Shown one piece after another: positions 9,352 to 20,430 of a DNA stretch of 64,000 nt. The notes beneath the pieces were generated by a model. The model had not been told where the DNA came from, searched no databases, and saw nothing but the letters and a program-made list of their open reading frames with translations. The stretch is taken from contig CAKMRJ010003334.1 in the NCBI GenBank assembly GCA_928212115.1, forward strand, positions 25,928,677 through 25,992,676, written 5' to 3'. A program made the translations under genes and the position numbers. The DNA is from Lactuca virosa (taxonomy: Eukaryota > Streptophyta > Magnoliopsida > Asterales > Asteraceae). Within the stretch, counting starts at the first letter, position 1. Each line of letters opens with the position of its first letter.

Positions 9352-10650
9352 CTAGACTTCGTACTCAAAGTCCGCTGACGCAAACAAATCCGGGTAATGC
9401 TCTCGCATCGCATCCTCCGGTTCCCATATCCATTCTGAGCCCTTCCGGTGCTGCCATTGCACCTTCACTAGCTTCACCTCTTTGTTACGGAGAACCTTAG
9501 TTTTTCTATCCAAGACCGCAATAGGCCTCTCAATGTAGTTCAGGCTCTCATCCACCTGAATGTCGTCCAAAGAAATATCCGCAACCTCGTCAGTGACACA
9601 CTTCCGAAGTTGAGACACATGGAAGGTGTTGTGAATCTAGCAAAGCTCGTCTGGCAGATCCAAACGGTAGGCCACCTTACGCACCCGGGCAGAAATCCTG
9701 AACGGTCCAATATGTCGAGGCTCTAACTTGCCCCTCTCCCGAAACCTAATGACACCCTTCCATGGTGACACTTTCAGCAAAATGAAGTCTCCCACCTGTA
9801 ATTCGAGATCTGAGCGACGCCGATCAGCATAACGTTTCTGACGGCTATGTGCGCCCCGCAGCCTGTCGCACACTTGCTGGATCAACTTGGTAGTCTTAAG
9901 CACCACCTCAGTGCTTCCCATGACTCGGTGCCCAACCTCACCCCAACAAACTGGGGTCCTACACCTCCGACCATACAACATCTCAAACGGGGGTCGGTCG
10001 ATACTAGCATGATAACTATTGTTATATGAAAACTCTGCTAGTGGGAGGTATGTATCCCAACTCCCTCTAAAATCCAGTACACATGCCCAAAGCATATCCT
10101 CGAGTATCTGGATCGTCCTCTCGCTTTGGCCATCTGTCTGGGGGTGGTACGCAATGCTGAAGTGTAACTGTGTGCCCAGTTCCTTGTGGATCTTCCTCCA
10201 GAATCTGGAGGTGAATCAAACATCGCGGTCCGAGATCACCGATACTGGCACTTCGTGCCTGACCACTACCTCTCGCACATAGATATCTGCCAATTTCTCA
10301 GCAGAAATACTATCGGGGATCAAAATAAAATGGGCACTCTTCGTCAATCTATCCACAATGACCCAAATGGAGTCCACACCCCTTGTCGTCCTCGGTAACT
10401 TCGTGATGAAGTCAGTGGTGATCTCTTCCCATTTCCACATTGGAATGGGTAGCGGCTGCACCTTTCCGTTAGGCCTCTGATGTTCGGCCTTGACCTTCTT
10501 GCAGGTCAAGCACCGCTCTACAAACCACACGACCTCCCGCTTCATGCAGGGCCACCAATAACTTAATCTCATGTCTCTATGCATCTTTGTGGCCCCCGGG
10601 TGAATAGAGAACTTGGATTTGTGTGCCTCCTCCAAGATCTTCTGTCTCAC
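9352..10650 (-). pseudogene. T2 integrase and chromodomain, copy A
   Basis: The order is an N-terminal zinc-binding segment (H...H...CLTCKKVKAEHQ near 10500), the DDE core (DFITKLPRTTRGVDSIW, then SDRDV), a C-terminal integrase region (VSPWKGVIRFRERGKL), and a chromodomain (VQWQHRKGSEWIWEPEDAM, 9400-9480). It ends at a TAG at 9352. All segments share one frame but are broken by an Arg CGA to TGA stop near 10213 and a Gln CAG to TAG stop near 9635. The domain order and terminal chromodomain fit a Tekay/Del-like chromovirus. Confidence 0.9.
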
Positions 10651-11331
10651 TCCCCCAAATACCGGTACCTACACCCGGTCACACTGTGTCTAAAGACCCC
10701 GACCATTCCGAACAAATAAGGGAATCTGACCCCAAATCTGCTCTATCTTCCAATTCTCTTTCTTCAAACCCTCCACCTAAGCTTCCTTGATCATATATAA
10801 CAATGGAGAGATCACCGTCATCCTCAAACAAACGTTCCCGATCGGAGCACTTGCCGCCTTGCGGCTCTAAGCATCGGCCACCACGTTGGCCTTCCCTGGA
10901 TGGTACAAGATCTCGCAATCGTAATCTTTCAGTACATCCAACCGTCTCCTTTGCCGCATGTTAAGGTTTTGATGATCCATCAAATACTTTACAGTTTTGT
11001 GGTTAGTAAAGATGGTGCACCGAACTCCGTACAAGTAATGCCTCCAGATTTAGAGGGCAAACACCACTGCCCCTAATTCCAGGTCGTGAGTGGGGTCATT
11101 CGCCTCGTGAGGCTTCAATTGCCTCGAGGCGTAGGCGATCACATGCCCCCTTTGCATCAAAACTGCCCTTAACCATGTGATAGACGCATCACAATACACC
11201 ACCAAATCATCCAACCCATCGGGTAGTGCTAAAATCGGGGCCTCACATAACCTCTGTCTCAAGGTCTCGAAAGCCAACTGTTGATCCGGGCCCCATCGAA
11301 AAGTCACATTCTTCTTGGTCAAACGAGTCAA
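10651..11331 (-). pseudogene. T2 RNase H region, copy A
   Basis: The segment starts after RT with TRLTKKNVTFRWGP and contains the RNase H motif VVYCDAS (about 11180) and YASRQLKPHE. It continues through a linker with the conserved DYDCEILYHPGKAN block (about 10900), interrupted by several stops (near 11049, 10870 and 10780). It would degrade the RNA strand during reverse transcription in an intact element. Confidence 0.85.
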
Positions 11332-12033
11332 AGGTACGACGATCTTGGAGAAATCCTAGATGAATCTCCGATAGTACCCCACTAGACCCAAGAAGCTACG
11401 AATCTCAGATGCATTATTCGGTACTTCCCACTACATCACTGCCTCAATCTTGGCTGGATCAACCAAAATACTCTCTTGGTTGATGATGTGCCCCAAAAAT
11501 TGAACCTCTCGCAACTAGAAATCACACTTTGAGAACTTGGCATAGAGCCTTTCCGTCCTCAGTGTCTCCAATACCACCCTCAGATGCTGCTCATGCTGCT
11601 CCTTGGTCTTAGAATAGACCCAGATATCATCGATAAAAACGATCATAGACTGATCTAACATCGGCCTACACACCCTGTTCATGAGATCCATGAACGCTGC
11701 TGGGGCATTGGTGAGCCCGAATGGCATCACCACAAACTCATAGTGACCGTACCGAGTCTTGAAAGCTGTCTTCGGTATATCCTCATCCCTAATCCTCATC
11801 TGGTGGTACCCCGACCGAAGATCAATCTTGGAAAACCAAGATGCACACTGCAGCGGATCGAACAAATCAACGATCCTCGGGAGCGAATAACGGTTTTTCA
11901 CCGTTAGCTTGTTCAACTCTCGATAATCAAAACACATCCTGTGTGACCCATGCTTCTTCTTCACGAACAGGATCGGTGCTCCCCACGGGGAACTGATCGG
12001 ATGAATAAAACCTCGGTCTAGCAGCTCCTGAAG
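11332..12033 (-). pseudogene. T2 reverse transcriptase, copy A
   Basis: RT motifs in order are SHRMCFDYRELNKLTVKNRY, FSKIDLRSGYHQ, MPFGLTNAPAAFMDLMN and FIDDIWVYSK (11620-11637), the last being the catalytic Asp-Asp box with Leu replaced by Trp. Stops near 11515, 11433 and 11356 (CAG/TGG to TAG type) and another near 12034 split the frame. Copy B has a longer open stretch for the same domain (44763-45482). Confidence 0.9.
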
Positions 12034-12704
12034 CTACGTAGACAGCTCCTGAAGCCGTGTAGACAGCTCCTGCATCTCAGGCGGAGCTAGCCGGTACGGT
12101 GCCTTGGCTATTGGAGCGGCACCCGGCACCAAATCAATGCGAAACTCTACTTGCCTCTCCGGAGGCACCTCAGGCAACTCCTTGGGAAAGACATCCCTAA
12201 AATCCTGTACCACCGGTACACTGCCCAACTCTGTCGGGGTCTTAAACCTCGTATCCGAGATGTATGCCAAAATTCCCGAACAACCCTGATGGAGAAGTCT
12301 CCTAGCCCTCGCAGCTGAATAGAGGGTTGGCCCCTGCGAGGCCCTCTCCCCATGAATAACCAGTTCTCCCCCACTTGGGGTTCGAACTCTCACCAGCTGG
12401 TGCTCGCAATCTATCATGGCCCCATTTCCCCTCAACCAGTCCATCCTGACGATCGTCTTCAGCCCTCGCAACGGTATCGGAACCAAATCGACATGGAACC
12501 TCTCCCCAAACACATTCAGGACACAGTACCGATATACTCTCGCATCACTCATGGTACGGTCATCCGCAATCTCAACCTCAAGCGGGGAATCCAAAGTCCC
12601 CGGAGCATCCCGAAACTTCTTGCTAAGTGCAAGAGATACGAATGATCGGGTAGCTCCCGAATCGAAAAGAACATGAGCCGACATACCATTGACCAAAAAG
12701 GTCC
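12034..12704 (-). pseudogene. T2 aspartic protease and linker to RT, copy A
   Basis: After the intron-like segment the sequence reads GTFLVNGMSAHVLFDSGATR, where DSGA is the protease active site. A linker follows (VPIPLRGLKTIVRMDWLRGN, then RDVFPKELPEVPPERQVEF) up to the RT thumb approach. An ELSTRLQ unit is repeated at the end of this ORF. The segment is open throughout and remains in frame through the 69-nt intron-like insert. Confidence 0.85.
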
Positions 12705-12773
12705 CTATACAGGAGCACATATATACACATAAGCCATACAAATCAATATCAAGCAGAAAAATGAAACATGTAC
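12705..12773 (-). other. Predicted 69-nt intron between T2 gag and protease, copy A
   Basis: The minus strand reads GCTG|GTACATGTTTC...CTCCTGTATAG|GGACC. Removing it gives the usual Val-Val-Ala-Gly-Thr-Phe-Leu-Val junction seen in T1 and T4 at the same place. Here the length is divisible by three and the insert is open, so it would add 23 hydrophobic residues if retained. The region is deleted in copy B. Confidence 0.55.
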
Positions 12774-12839
12774 CAGCCACGACGTCTGGCGCTACCCGAG
12801 CCTCCTCGGTAGTCAACTGAAATGCGCGGCTCCTCACCG

Positions 12840-13955
12840 TAGGAGTATCCGCCTTGGCAGGGCGGCCATCAGTGATCCTTATTGTGGCGTGCGCAGGCGC
12901 CGCTACTGCTCCTCCTCACCCCCCCCCCCCCCCCCCCCCGGCAACCTCGGACAATCATCCTTCTTATGGCCAGTCTGGTTGCAGTGAAAACAAATCAAGC
13001 CCTTCTTGGGGCAATCAATGCTCATGTGGCCCGGTTGGCCACACGCGTAACATCTCGAGCCTGCTATTCGAAAAGCCCCACTGTGCGGATTACCGCACTT
13101 GGCACACTGGCCACATCCCTGCTGTCCCCTACTGGAAAAATCAGAGGTCTTAGGCTTTTTAGCCTGGCCTACAATTGTCTGAACCTGCTCTAGCTTCCGC
13201 TTGGTGCAAAGCTCCAACTCCATCTCCCGCTCCCAGGCCTTCTCCACCATCTCATTCAGGGTTTTGCACCCTGTAAAGCTCACAAACTCACGGATATCAT
13301 CCCTCAGCATGGAATGATACCTCGTCCTCCTCATGTCCTCATCCGCAGCATACTGCAGGATCAACAGTGCTCGCTCCCGAAACTTGGCGGTGATCTCCGC
13401 CACAGTCTCAGTGGTCTGCTGGAGCTCCTGGAACTCCCTCACTAACCGTTTCACCTCAATACATGGTGCAAACTACAGATCAAAACGTCTAACAAACTCT
13501 TCCCATTACATCTCAGCCACCCCAGCTGATCCCACCTGGCTAGTCACCTCCTCCTACCAATCCCTGGCTCGGTCCCTCAACATACAAGAGACAAACCCTA
13601 CTTTTTCCGCCTCGAGGCAAAAGCTCGTGCGCTGGGCATTCTCTATGTCTGCCACCCAACATCGACTAGCTATGGGGTCCCTGACCCCAAAGAACTCAGG
13701 CGCTCCGCATGCCTTGAACTCCCAGAACGAGGGAGTTCGGGCCCCAACCTGGCCCGTAGCAGTCTCGGCTTGGAAAGACCTAAGCCGCTCCTCCATGATC
13801 TCCATCATCCCTTCCTTGACTATCCCAAAAATCACTGGGGTAGCGTCAAGGATGCCCCTCATAACCTCGACTGCAATAAGCTCGCGCAGCCTCTAATCAA
13901 TGGGCTTTGTACCGTCGCCCGACCCAGATCCTGATCCTAATCCCCCTGCTCCATG
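12840..13955 (-). pseudogene. T2 gag, copy A
   Basis: The N-terminal part (MRGILDATPVIFGIVKEG..., 13554-13862) ends in the capsid motif RDRARDW. The C-terminal part (12903-13454) has a charged linker and zinc knuckles CYACGQPGHMSIDC and CFHCNQTGHKKDDC. A stop near 13553 and one near 13885 break it, and a run of 21 C residues (12919-12939) shifts the frame after the second knuckle. The usual start codon position reads GTG. Copy B has lost 12620-13847. Confidence 0.85.
12919..12939. repeat. Poly-C tract of 21 bases
   Basis: An uninterrupted C run lies just after the zinc knuckles of the T2 gag (poly-G on the coding strand). It encodes a Gly run and then throws the frame, so it is a slippage mutation and a likely sequencing weak spot. 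Confidence 0.9.
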
Positions 13956-14636
13956 ACGTGTCACCACTATTCTGATCTGAAATACCATAAAACAGAATGA
14001 TCAAGATATCCAAAAAGGGGATCCTTCCACACCGTTTCTCCTTAGAGCTTCCAGATCTAACATTAGTTCGGGTACAGGTCCTGTGCTTTCAGTAGTACGG
14101 GCCTAATACTACCTTCCACACCTACATGTACCTTGCCTAAGGCTCTACCTAATAAATCTAATTCGTCCCAGAACAAAACATATCTCACAACTACCGCATA
14201 CCCAAATCCTAGGCTATCCTAAGATTTGCTCAATCCCATCAAACCAGAATCATAACAGACATAACAGGCTGCCCTATGTATGCAAATTATACACAGAACA
14301 TGATCAAATAGACTTTCGAATAACAGACTCTACCCTAGGACCACAACCAGACAAGGAAGAGGAAATAAGGCCAAATCAATCATTCTAAGGCTATTAGATC
14401 CTAACCGTATACAATATTTAAAGCATACACATACAAAAAATCCATCCGACTATCATATTCCAAATATCAGTATAACATGGCTAACATATTGGTGAACCAC
14501 TTACTTGAGCTCAGCCGATTACGCGCATTGCACTCTCCCCTTTTCAGTTTTAAGAAGTTTTTAACTTTTGATTTTTGAAAACAATTTTACCATTTCCTTA
14601 GTTTGAGTCCTGACACACCCGAGAATGTGCCCGAAT
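13956..14636 (-). other. T2 leader, copy A, interrupted by T4
   Basis: Non-coding leader with TTTCAG close to the gag start, the shared TAGTACGGGC block near 14090-14110, and the conserved end GACACACCCGAGAATGTGCC. It stops at CGAAT (14632-14636), exactly where the PBS should follow; the T4 LTR begins there. The PBS and 5' LTR of T2 must lie beyond T4. Confidence 0.75.
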
Positions 14637-14808
14637 TGAAACATCCCAAAAATACAGTCCAAAAATTTCATTTTAAATCATTAAGAAAACCATAGTTATC
14701 AAACATCATAAAAATCATAAGTCGTGTATCTCCAAATATCATAAACATCTGTCAAATATATTAGAGTATAAACATTCCCAAGCTAAACAAATGGTTGTGT
14801 GCACTCCA
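14637..14808 (-). mobile_element. T4 3' LTR stub, copy A
   Basis: The 172 bp starting TGAAACATCCC match the end of the T4 LTR (46815-46984 and 63507 onward). The rest of T4 is absent here because the tandem duplication broke inside the Copia element that follows. Confidence 0.85.
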
Positions 14809-16376
14809 TGTTGGGTTTTGAGCATTCTAGCCTCCTAAGGTTACATGCAACTCTAAATACCTTGGATCTATGTTTTCTCTATTATACATGCAAATATGAA
14901 TATTCAAAGGTATTACCCTATCTAGCATACAATCTTTGATACTTGGGTAATAAAACAAGTTTGAAAACATACCTTTTTATGTAGCTTGATTCCTTGATGC
15001 TTAAGATGTTGGGTTTTGAGCATTCTAACACTCCTATGGTGTACATGCAACCCTATAAACCTTGGATCTATGTTTTCTCTATTATACATGCAAATATTAA
15101 CTATTCCAAGGTTTCATCCTAACTAGCATATTATGAAGCACCTATACTACAAAGTTCTAGTTAGATGACATACCTTTTGATGTGGCTTGAAGTCTTGATG
15201 TATTTGGCCTTAAGAGCTTAGCACCAATAGTATGAAATGCCTCAAATGGAATCACAATACACCTAGGACAAAGGTGGCTCTTGAGAGAGAATTTCATGCA
15301 CCAAAACACCTCCATATTTCTCTAAGAAAAGAAGTGGTGATTTTGGCTATGGAGTAACCTATTTATATGTAGGATTCCAAGGGTCATGGGTATAACCCAT
15401 AATCCATACCCATGGGTTTTATGATCCATGGTTCATGTGGCCCAACTCTTTATGTATCCATACATAAACTTGGTCCAACATGGATCATAAGCCCAACACA
15501 TATAAATATAACTAATTATCATAATTAGTCCCCATAGATTTAATTAGTCTCTTTTGATCACTAAATTAATTCCAAATTAATTCTTGATCGATACTATTAA
15601 AACATATGATTTCATATTAATATATTATAACTTATAATATATTAATAAACCATAAATAACCTTCTCTCAAAAGTCCATCCTAACAAATTGTCCTGATGAT
15701 ATGCACCCAAATGGACCATGCTACTCTCGGGTCAAGTACATACCAATAATAGTTATGGGCTTAGACATCTAATCCAACATAAGAGCCGAGTGCCCCAAGT
15801 GTGACACCTCAAATGGTTCACACAACATCAAATACACTTGGAATAACTTAGAGAGAAATAAACCACTTCATGAAATCGGCTAGCCCTCACCATACACACA
15901 TAGTTCTCTCTTGGTCTCACATGGTGGCCGATTTTGATAAGAATAAGATGCTTATATAGTTTGTCACAATTAGGGTTACACCATGTAAACCCTAATTGTC
16001 ATGGCCTTTCATTTCCATGATCCATGGGTACAAAAACACCATGGAGCATCCATGGAGCATCCTATGGGTTTTAGCCCAACTTGATAATCCATGGAGCATT
16101 AGCCCACTATACAAGTATGGATGATTTACACAATCAACCCATATATTTAATTAGTCTCCTTTTGATCACTTAATTAATTCCAAATTAATTCTTGATCAAT
16201 ACTAATTAAATAATCTTATTAATATATTAGAACTTATAATATATTACCAAACCTTAAGTGTTATTTTTCTCAGTTTAGTCTATCCAAATGCATGATGCCA
16301 TGCAACCCAAATGGACCATGCCAACCGGGTCAAGTACATACCAAATATTGTTATGGACTTAGACACTAATCCAACA
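14809..16376 (-). mobile_element. Copia 3' LTR of the hybrid element, split by a solo LTR
   Basis: The LTR runs TGTTGG...CCAACA on the minus strand. The net LTR (14809-15006 plus 15785-16376) is 790 bp, similar to the 791 bp 5' LTR of C1 at 54791-55581. It is followed by GTCTCCCACTTGG, the reverse complement of the polypurine tract. Confidence 0.9.
15007..15779 (-). mobile_element. Solo Copia LTR nested in a Copia LTR, copy A
   Basis: This 773 bp LTR has TGTTGGG...CCAACA ends and is flanked by a perfect 5 bp duplication TAAGA (15002-15006 and 15780-15784). The empty site is visible at 54985 in the 5' LTR of C1 (ATGCTTAAGAGCCGAG). Copy B carries it at 47185-47959, so it predates the duplication. 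Confidence 0.95.
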
Positions 16377-17294
16377 GTCTCCCACTTGGATAAGTCTAAA
16401 ACTATTAGTGAGTATGACTTCAAAAACCGACTGACAATCGTTGCTCTTTAAGCCGCTGTTGAACTCTGACGTTGTAACTGAACTCTAATCTCGTCAATGA
16501 CTTGTCCATTAGATAAGGGATCATATATTCCTCCATTCTAGATATCATATAGACTGAGACATGGATTATAAATCATTCTTTCTGTCCATTTGTTGTTTCC
16601 TGATTTCCGATTCATGATAACTGACTGATTGAACAAATAAAATCAGTCCTGGCTTGGCCAAGCACTCACATGTGTCATCGCTAAATCATCGAGGGGCCCA
16701 TAGATATCACTTTTATCCCCAAGGTAAAAGGAATGGATAAACTTCGACTCATATGGCTTATTCTACTACTTGTTGAATCATACACAAAGGCACGTTTTAT
16801 AACATCGAGTTACCAATGCGTTTTCGTGCAATCAATATATAACCAACTCATAATAACAACTCATATCTCTAGGTTTGAATAATATAAGATATTATCGTCT
16901 CATGATCACTCATGATAAAATCCATGAAGTGAGTCAAATGAGCGTGGGTTGTATCCAATACTCAGAACTTATGAGCACTCATGAGTGTTGTAGCACCGCT
17001 TTGTCCAACATCTTAGACCTCTACAAGCCAACCCATGACAGTCTTGATTCATATCTACTTCCAACATATGACCGACTGTGGATGGTTTGAATAACTTAGT
17101 CATTCAGGAAGAACGACCTAGTTATTCTGGAAGTCAAAACATGCAAAGTGAAACACAAGAATAATCGAATCCAATATGGTCTCAGAACTTATGAATATAA
17201 ATAAAACACCTTTTATTTATCACCATATTGATTACCCATTATTCATTGTATACTGTTTCAACTATCAACGTTATACTTGAATTAAAACAATAGT

Positions 17295-17425
17295 TGTCCC
17301 ATGCTCCAAGCATGTACACTATGTTTTCTAAACACTAGTGATGCCATACACCAAGTATGCACACTATGCTTGTCTAAACATTAGTTATGCCATACATCAA
17401 GTATGCACACTAAGTTTGTCTATGA
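17295..17425. repeat. Three imperfect tandem units in Copia, copy A
   Basis: Units of about 45 bp contain CCAAGTATGCACACTATG or a close variant, each preceded by a TGCCATACA-type block. The same array is at 49475-49605 and, inverted, in C3 near 36040-36125. Confidence 0.7.
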
Positions 17426-18082
17426 TCTTTACTCTGTGAAATATATCGATTGAACATAATTCCAATGATTCTTATTTCACAATCCCAATTCCTTACCGCA
17501 AATGCAAGAATTCCAAATCCTGCCATTTACCAAAATCTGTTAGATTATAAACTTATATGCATTGATCCTCTTGTAATGATTATGCACAAAGTCACAAAGA
17601 CTTGTCAACAGACATTACAGAGTATTCCAATGGAGATCAACGCCATGGAAATATCCTTCTTGCATTAAGTTTTTCTAATCTTACACAGATTGAATAATTT
17701 CCACCTGTGGAAACATTTCCATATTCCCATTTTGACTATCACTTCTGAACAAGAGTTGCCTCTTTTCAGAATATGTCAATATGGTCCTTCCAAAATTAAC
17801 ACTATACTTCCAACTGTCCCCGGGCAACCAATCTTTGGTAAACCTTAGATTGTCCTCGACAATTGCTTAATCATTTTAGTCATTTCCAATTCTAGAATTT
17901 TCCCTTCTTAATGCCTTGAGCATTTGGAAAATTTAGAACGGATGAATATTATAGCACATGCAATCGATCCTATATCTGAAGCATATGGGATACGATTCAT
18001 GATGTCTCACATAAAGACATGATACTAGACCAGTCTTTTGCTATAGTATTTCTGTATCTATTTGCCAAGTTCTCATAATTCA

Positions 18083-18218
18083 GATTATGAAAAAGGATGC
18101 CATAATCATAATCGAATTTTAGAACGCAAATAATGGACCCATATATAGAATTATTTCTATATCTATTTGCCAAGTTCTCATAATTCAGATTATAAAAAGG
18201 GATGTCGTAATCATAATC
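18083..18218. repeat. Duplicated hairpin with shared 15-nt loop, copy A
   Basis: GATTATGA (18083-18090) and TCATAATC (18106-18113) flank the 15-nt loop AAAAGGATGCCATAA. A second copy 105 bp on (18188-18218) has the loop core AAGGGATGTCGTAA and a slightly worn left arm. Outer arms AATTC/GAATT extend both. C3 has a single copy at 35354-35384. Confidence 0.75.
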
Positions 18219-18681
18219 GAATTTTAGAACGCAAATAGTGGACCCATATATAGAATTTCCTTATGTTGAGCCATTCCAACACAAAATTCATATATATCCT
18301 TGACTAAATATGATTAAAACCTCAATCTAAGCTTTTAGAATTGAAATGAAGTATAATTTCCTCTCCCTTAATTATAGCAAAACAACTTGTCAACCCCTGC
18401 GACTTCACGAATTGAAACTTTTGTTTTCTATAATTAACATTGCTGTCTTGCAATACTAATCATAATTATCATGCTCCCACTAACATGAGAATTATTATCA
18501 TAACACTTATGCTCCAATAGCTTTGACATGTATCCAGAAAACAGCTGGACTTCTAGAAGTCAATACTTTATTGACTTTCTTACCAAAGTTCAGATTTCTG
18601 ATACGAGATGGCTTTGATAAGACTTTATCAGGATCATACACCTTTCCTTAGATAGCACACATGTGTCTAAACAATTTCAGA

Positions 18682-18710
18682 ACTATGAAAAGGGATGCCG
18701 TAATCATAGT
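18682..18710. repeat. Hairpin with shared 15-nt loop, second stem type, copy A
   Basis: ACTATGA and TCATAGT flank the loop AAAGGGATGCCGTAA; outer arms AACAATT and AATTGTT (18670-18720) add a second stem. The C3 equivalent is 34883-34911 and the copy B equivalent is at +32180. Confidence 0.75.
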
Positions 18711-18749
18711 CTCAATTGTTCAGACCTTTGTTATTCCTCACAAGTCCAT

Positions 18750-18785
18750 GTTAGTGTGTCGGTTAACCACACACGCTCCACTAAC
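18750..18785. repeat. GGTTAACC dyad in Copia, copy A
   Basis: GTTAGTG and CACTAAC flank an inner GTGTGT/ACACAC pair around the palindrome GGTTAACC. Related dyads occur at 21381-21416 and 21464-21499, and in C3. Confidence 0.7.
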
Positions 18786-20050
18786 GACTTTGAGAATGCA
18801 AATATCACACTTGCTATCTACCTAAAATCTACTTAGTGAAAGCGTTTCCTCACCATCATATTCATGAATCGGAGAGAAACCTTATGACACTTAGATTGTT
18901 TATGGTGTAAGTGTTCTTATCCAAACTCATATGGACTGAACTCAATCTTACTTTCTTGCCACCTGGCAGCACAAGGGCCTGCCATTGCTTCCAAGTTGTT
19001 ATGCAACCAATTGAGAACTCTCAGAACTCATATGCAAAGCCAACTTTCACTGGAATATGCACAGAAGTAGGAATATGTCAATCACGATAGGTTATAAACC
19101 TCAAGTCGTGTGCTAGTGATGAACTACAGGTTTTATTCTTGATTAGATCTTGAAGTTTTTCCAAGATCTCTAAGACTCCCACTGTCCTCTTGACATATAA
19201 GACTCACTTGTCAAATATTCAAGAGATAGTGCGGACTCTTTATCAAGACAAACACTTCACACAATTGGCCTAATTTGGTCTTTGTTTTATCCAAAACATC
19301 ACAACTTACCAATTTCAAATGTACAAGAGTAGGACACTTTTACTCTTACATTTGACAAGTGTTATAAACCTTTCTTTAATATATGTCACTCAACTTACAG
19401 TCTTGGAGTATGACTCTAAGACTTGTTTTGGAACGAAGTATGAATCATCTTCTTGATTTAACCATTTCCACAATTCTTGATTCCTCTTCTTAGCCATATG
19501 AATGCATTAAGATGTCCTTAGAGGACTAATTGTGACATGATTTCTAAATCATTAAGATGATCACAAAACATGATACTAAAGTACTCTCCCATCTTTCTGA
19601 TTTGAGAGACTTTTATCCTTCTGCCTGATTTGATTCTTCTCATTCATTCTGCCATACATCGAAACTTTCCAACGTTTCAGAATTATACTTAAACTAGTAA
19701 GTATAACCATATTTACTAAACTTTAGTAAAGCATGACGAATAGTCTTATCTATCTTTTGTGGTGGACTTGATCAGTGCACCAGAATGTGTACTCGATCCC
19801 TTAGTCCTTCACTTGACTCACATATACATGTGAACAAGGAATTAATCTTAATTTTCCAAAGTTGAAAATTCTCATTCATCATACTATACAACTTGCATGA
19901 TTTCCAAGTTTCTATCCAACTGAAACCTTGGGTGATGAGAATCTTTCCTTATTTGGTAAATTATGACACTACCACAAACGAAAGAATCAAGTCCATTTTT
20001 CCAATATTGCTATCAATGGAATCATATAAACAACCATTTTTCACAAATGC

Positions 20051-20136
20051 CACTGTAAGGATATTTAAAATAAATATAAAATTAAAACCTTTTTATTTTA
20101 TTTCAAAAGTCTGCGGAAAAACTTATCCTTACAGTG
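20051..20136. repeat. 86 bp palindromic insert in Copia, copy A
   Basis: A perfect 13 bp inverted repeat, CACTGTAAGGATA and TATCCTTACAGTG, bounds 60 bp of AT-rich sequence. Direct repeats CAAATGC lie on both sides (20044-20050 and 20137-20143). It could be a very small MITE or a structural hairpin. Copy B equivalent: 52231-52316. C3 has the same inverted repeat with both arms changed in a matching way. Confidence 0.6.
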
Positions 20137-20430
20137 CAAATGCATATGAAAAACTTGTTGTTATCTATTCCTAAGCAATATATCATAACTCCTAAGCAAC
20201 AGCTCAAAAATTCTGATCACCGAACCATGCGATCGAAATCCATCTTCACGATCAGAATCAGCATATACTTCCTTTAAGTTTCTTCACTTTTCTTTGATTC
20301 TTAAAGCAACAACATGCGACCCAGTCACATCATGTAATGAGAATCTCAGAATAGAAACTTAACAGAGTTAGATAGTGGACTTCACCTGAAGTAGAATCAA
20401 ACATCTTGACTTGATCAACCCTATGATCCT

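Larger units (their letters stand above)
16377..20430 (-). mobile_element. Decayed internal region of the hybrid Copia (pol side)
   Basis: About 4 kb contains only short ORFs. By position and by comparison with C3 this covers former integrase to RNase H sequence, but no intact motif survives. It holds a 46-bp-type tandem repeat (17295-17425), hairpins with a shared loop (18083-18218, 18682-18710), a GGTTAACC dyad (18750-18785) and an 86 bp palindromic insert (20051-20136). Confidence 0.75.

Noticed and set aside
12352..13193. Overlapping plus-strand ORFs opposite T2 gag and protease
   Set aside because: They are antisense shadows of the minus-strand Gag-Pol frame; the minus-strand reading has zinc knuckles and protease motifs, while these have none.
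16875..17090. 71-codon plus-strand ORF, identical at 49055-49270
   Set aside because: Identity between the copies follows from the tandem duplication. The ORF runs against the Copia sense strand and C3 does not preserve it.
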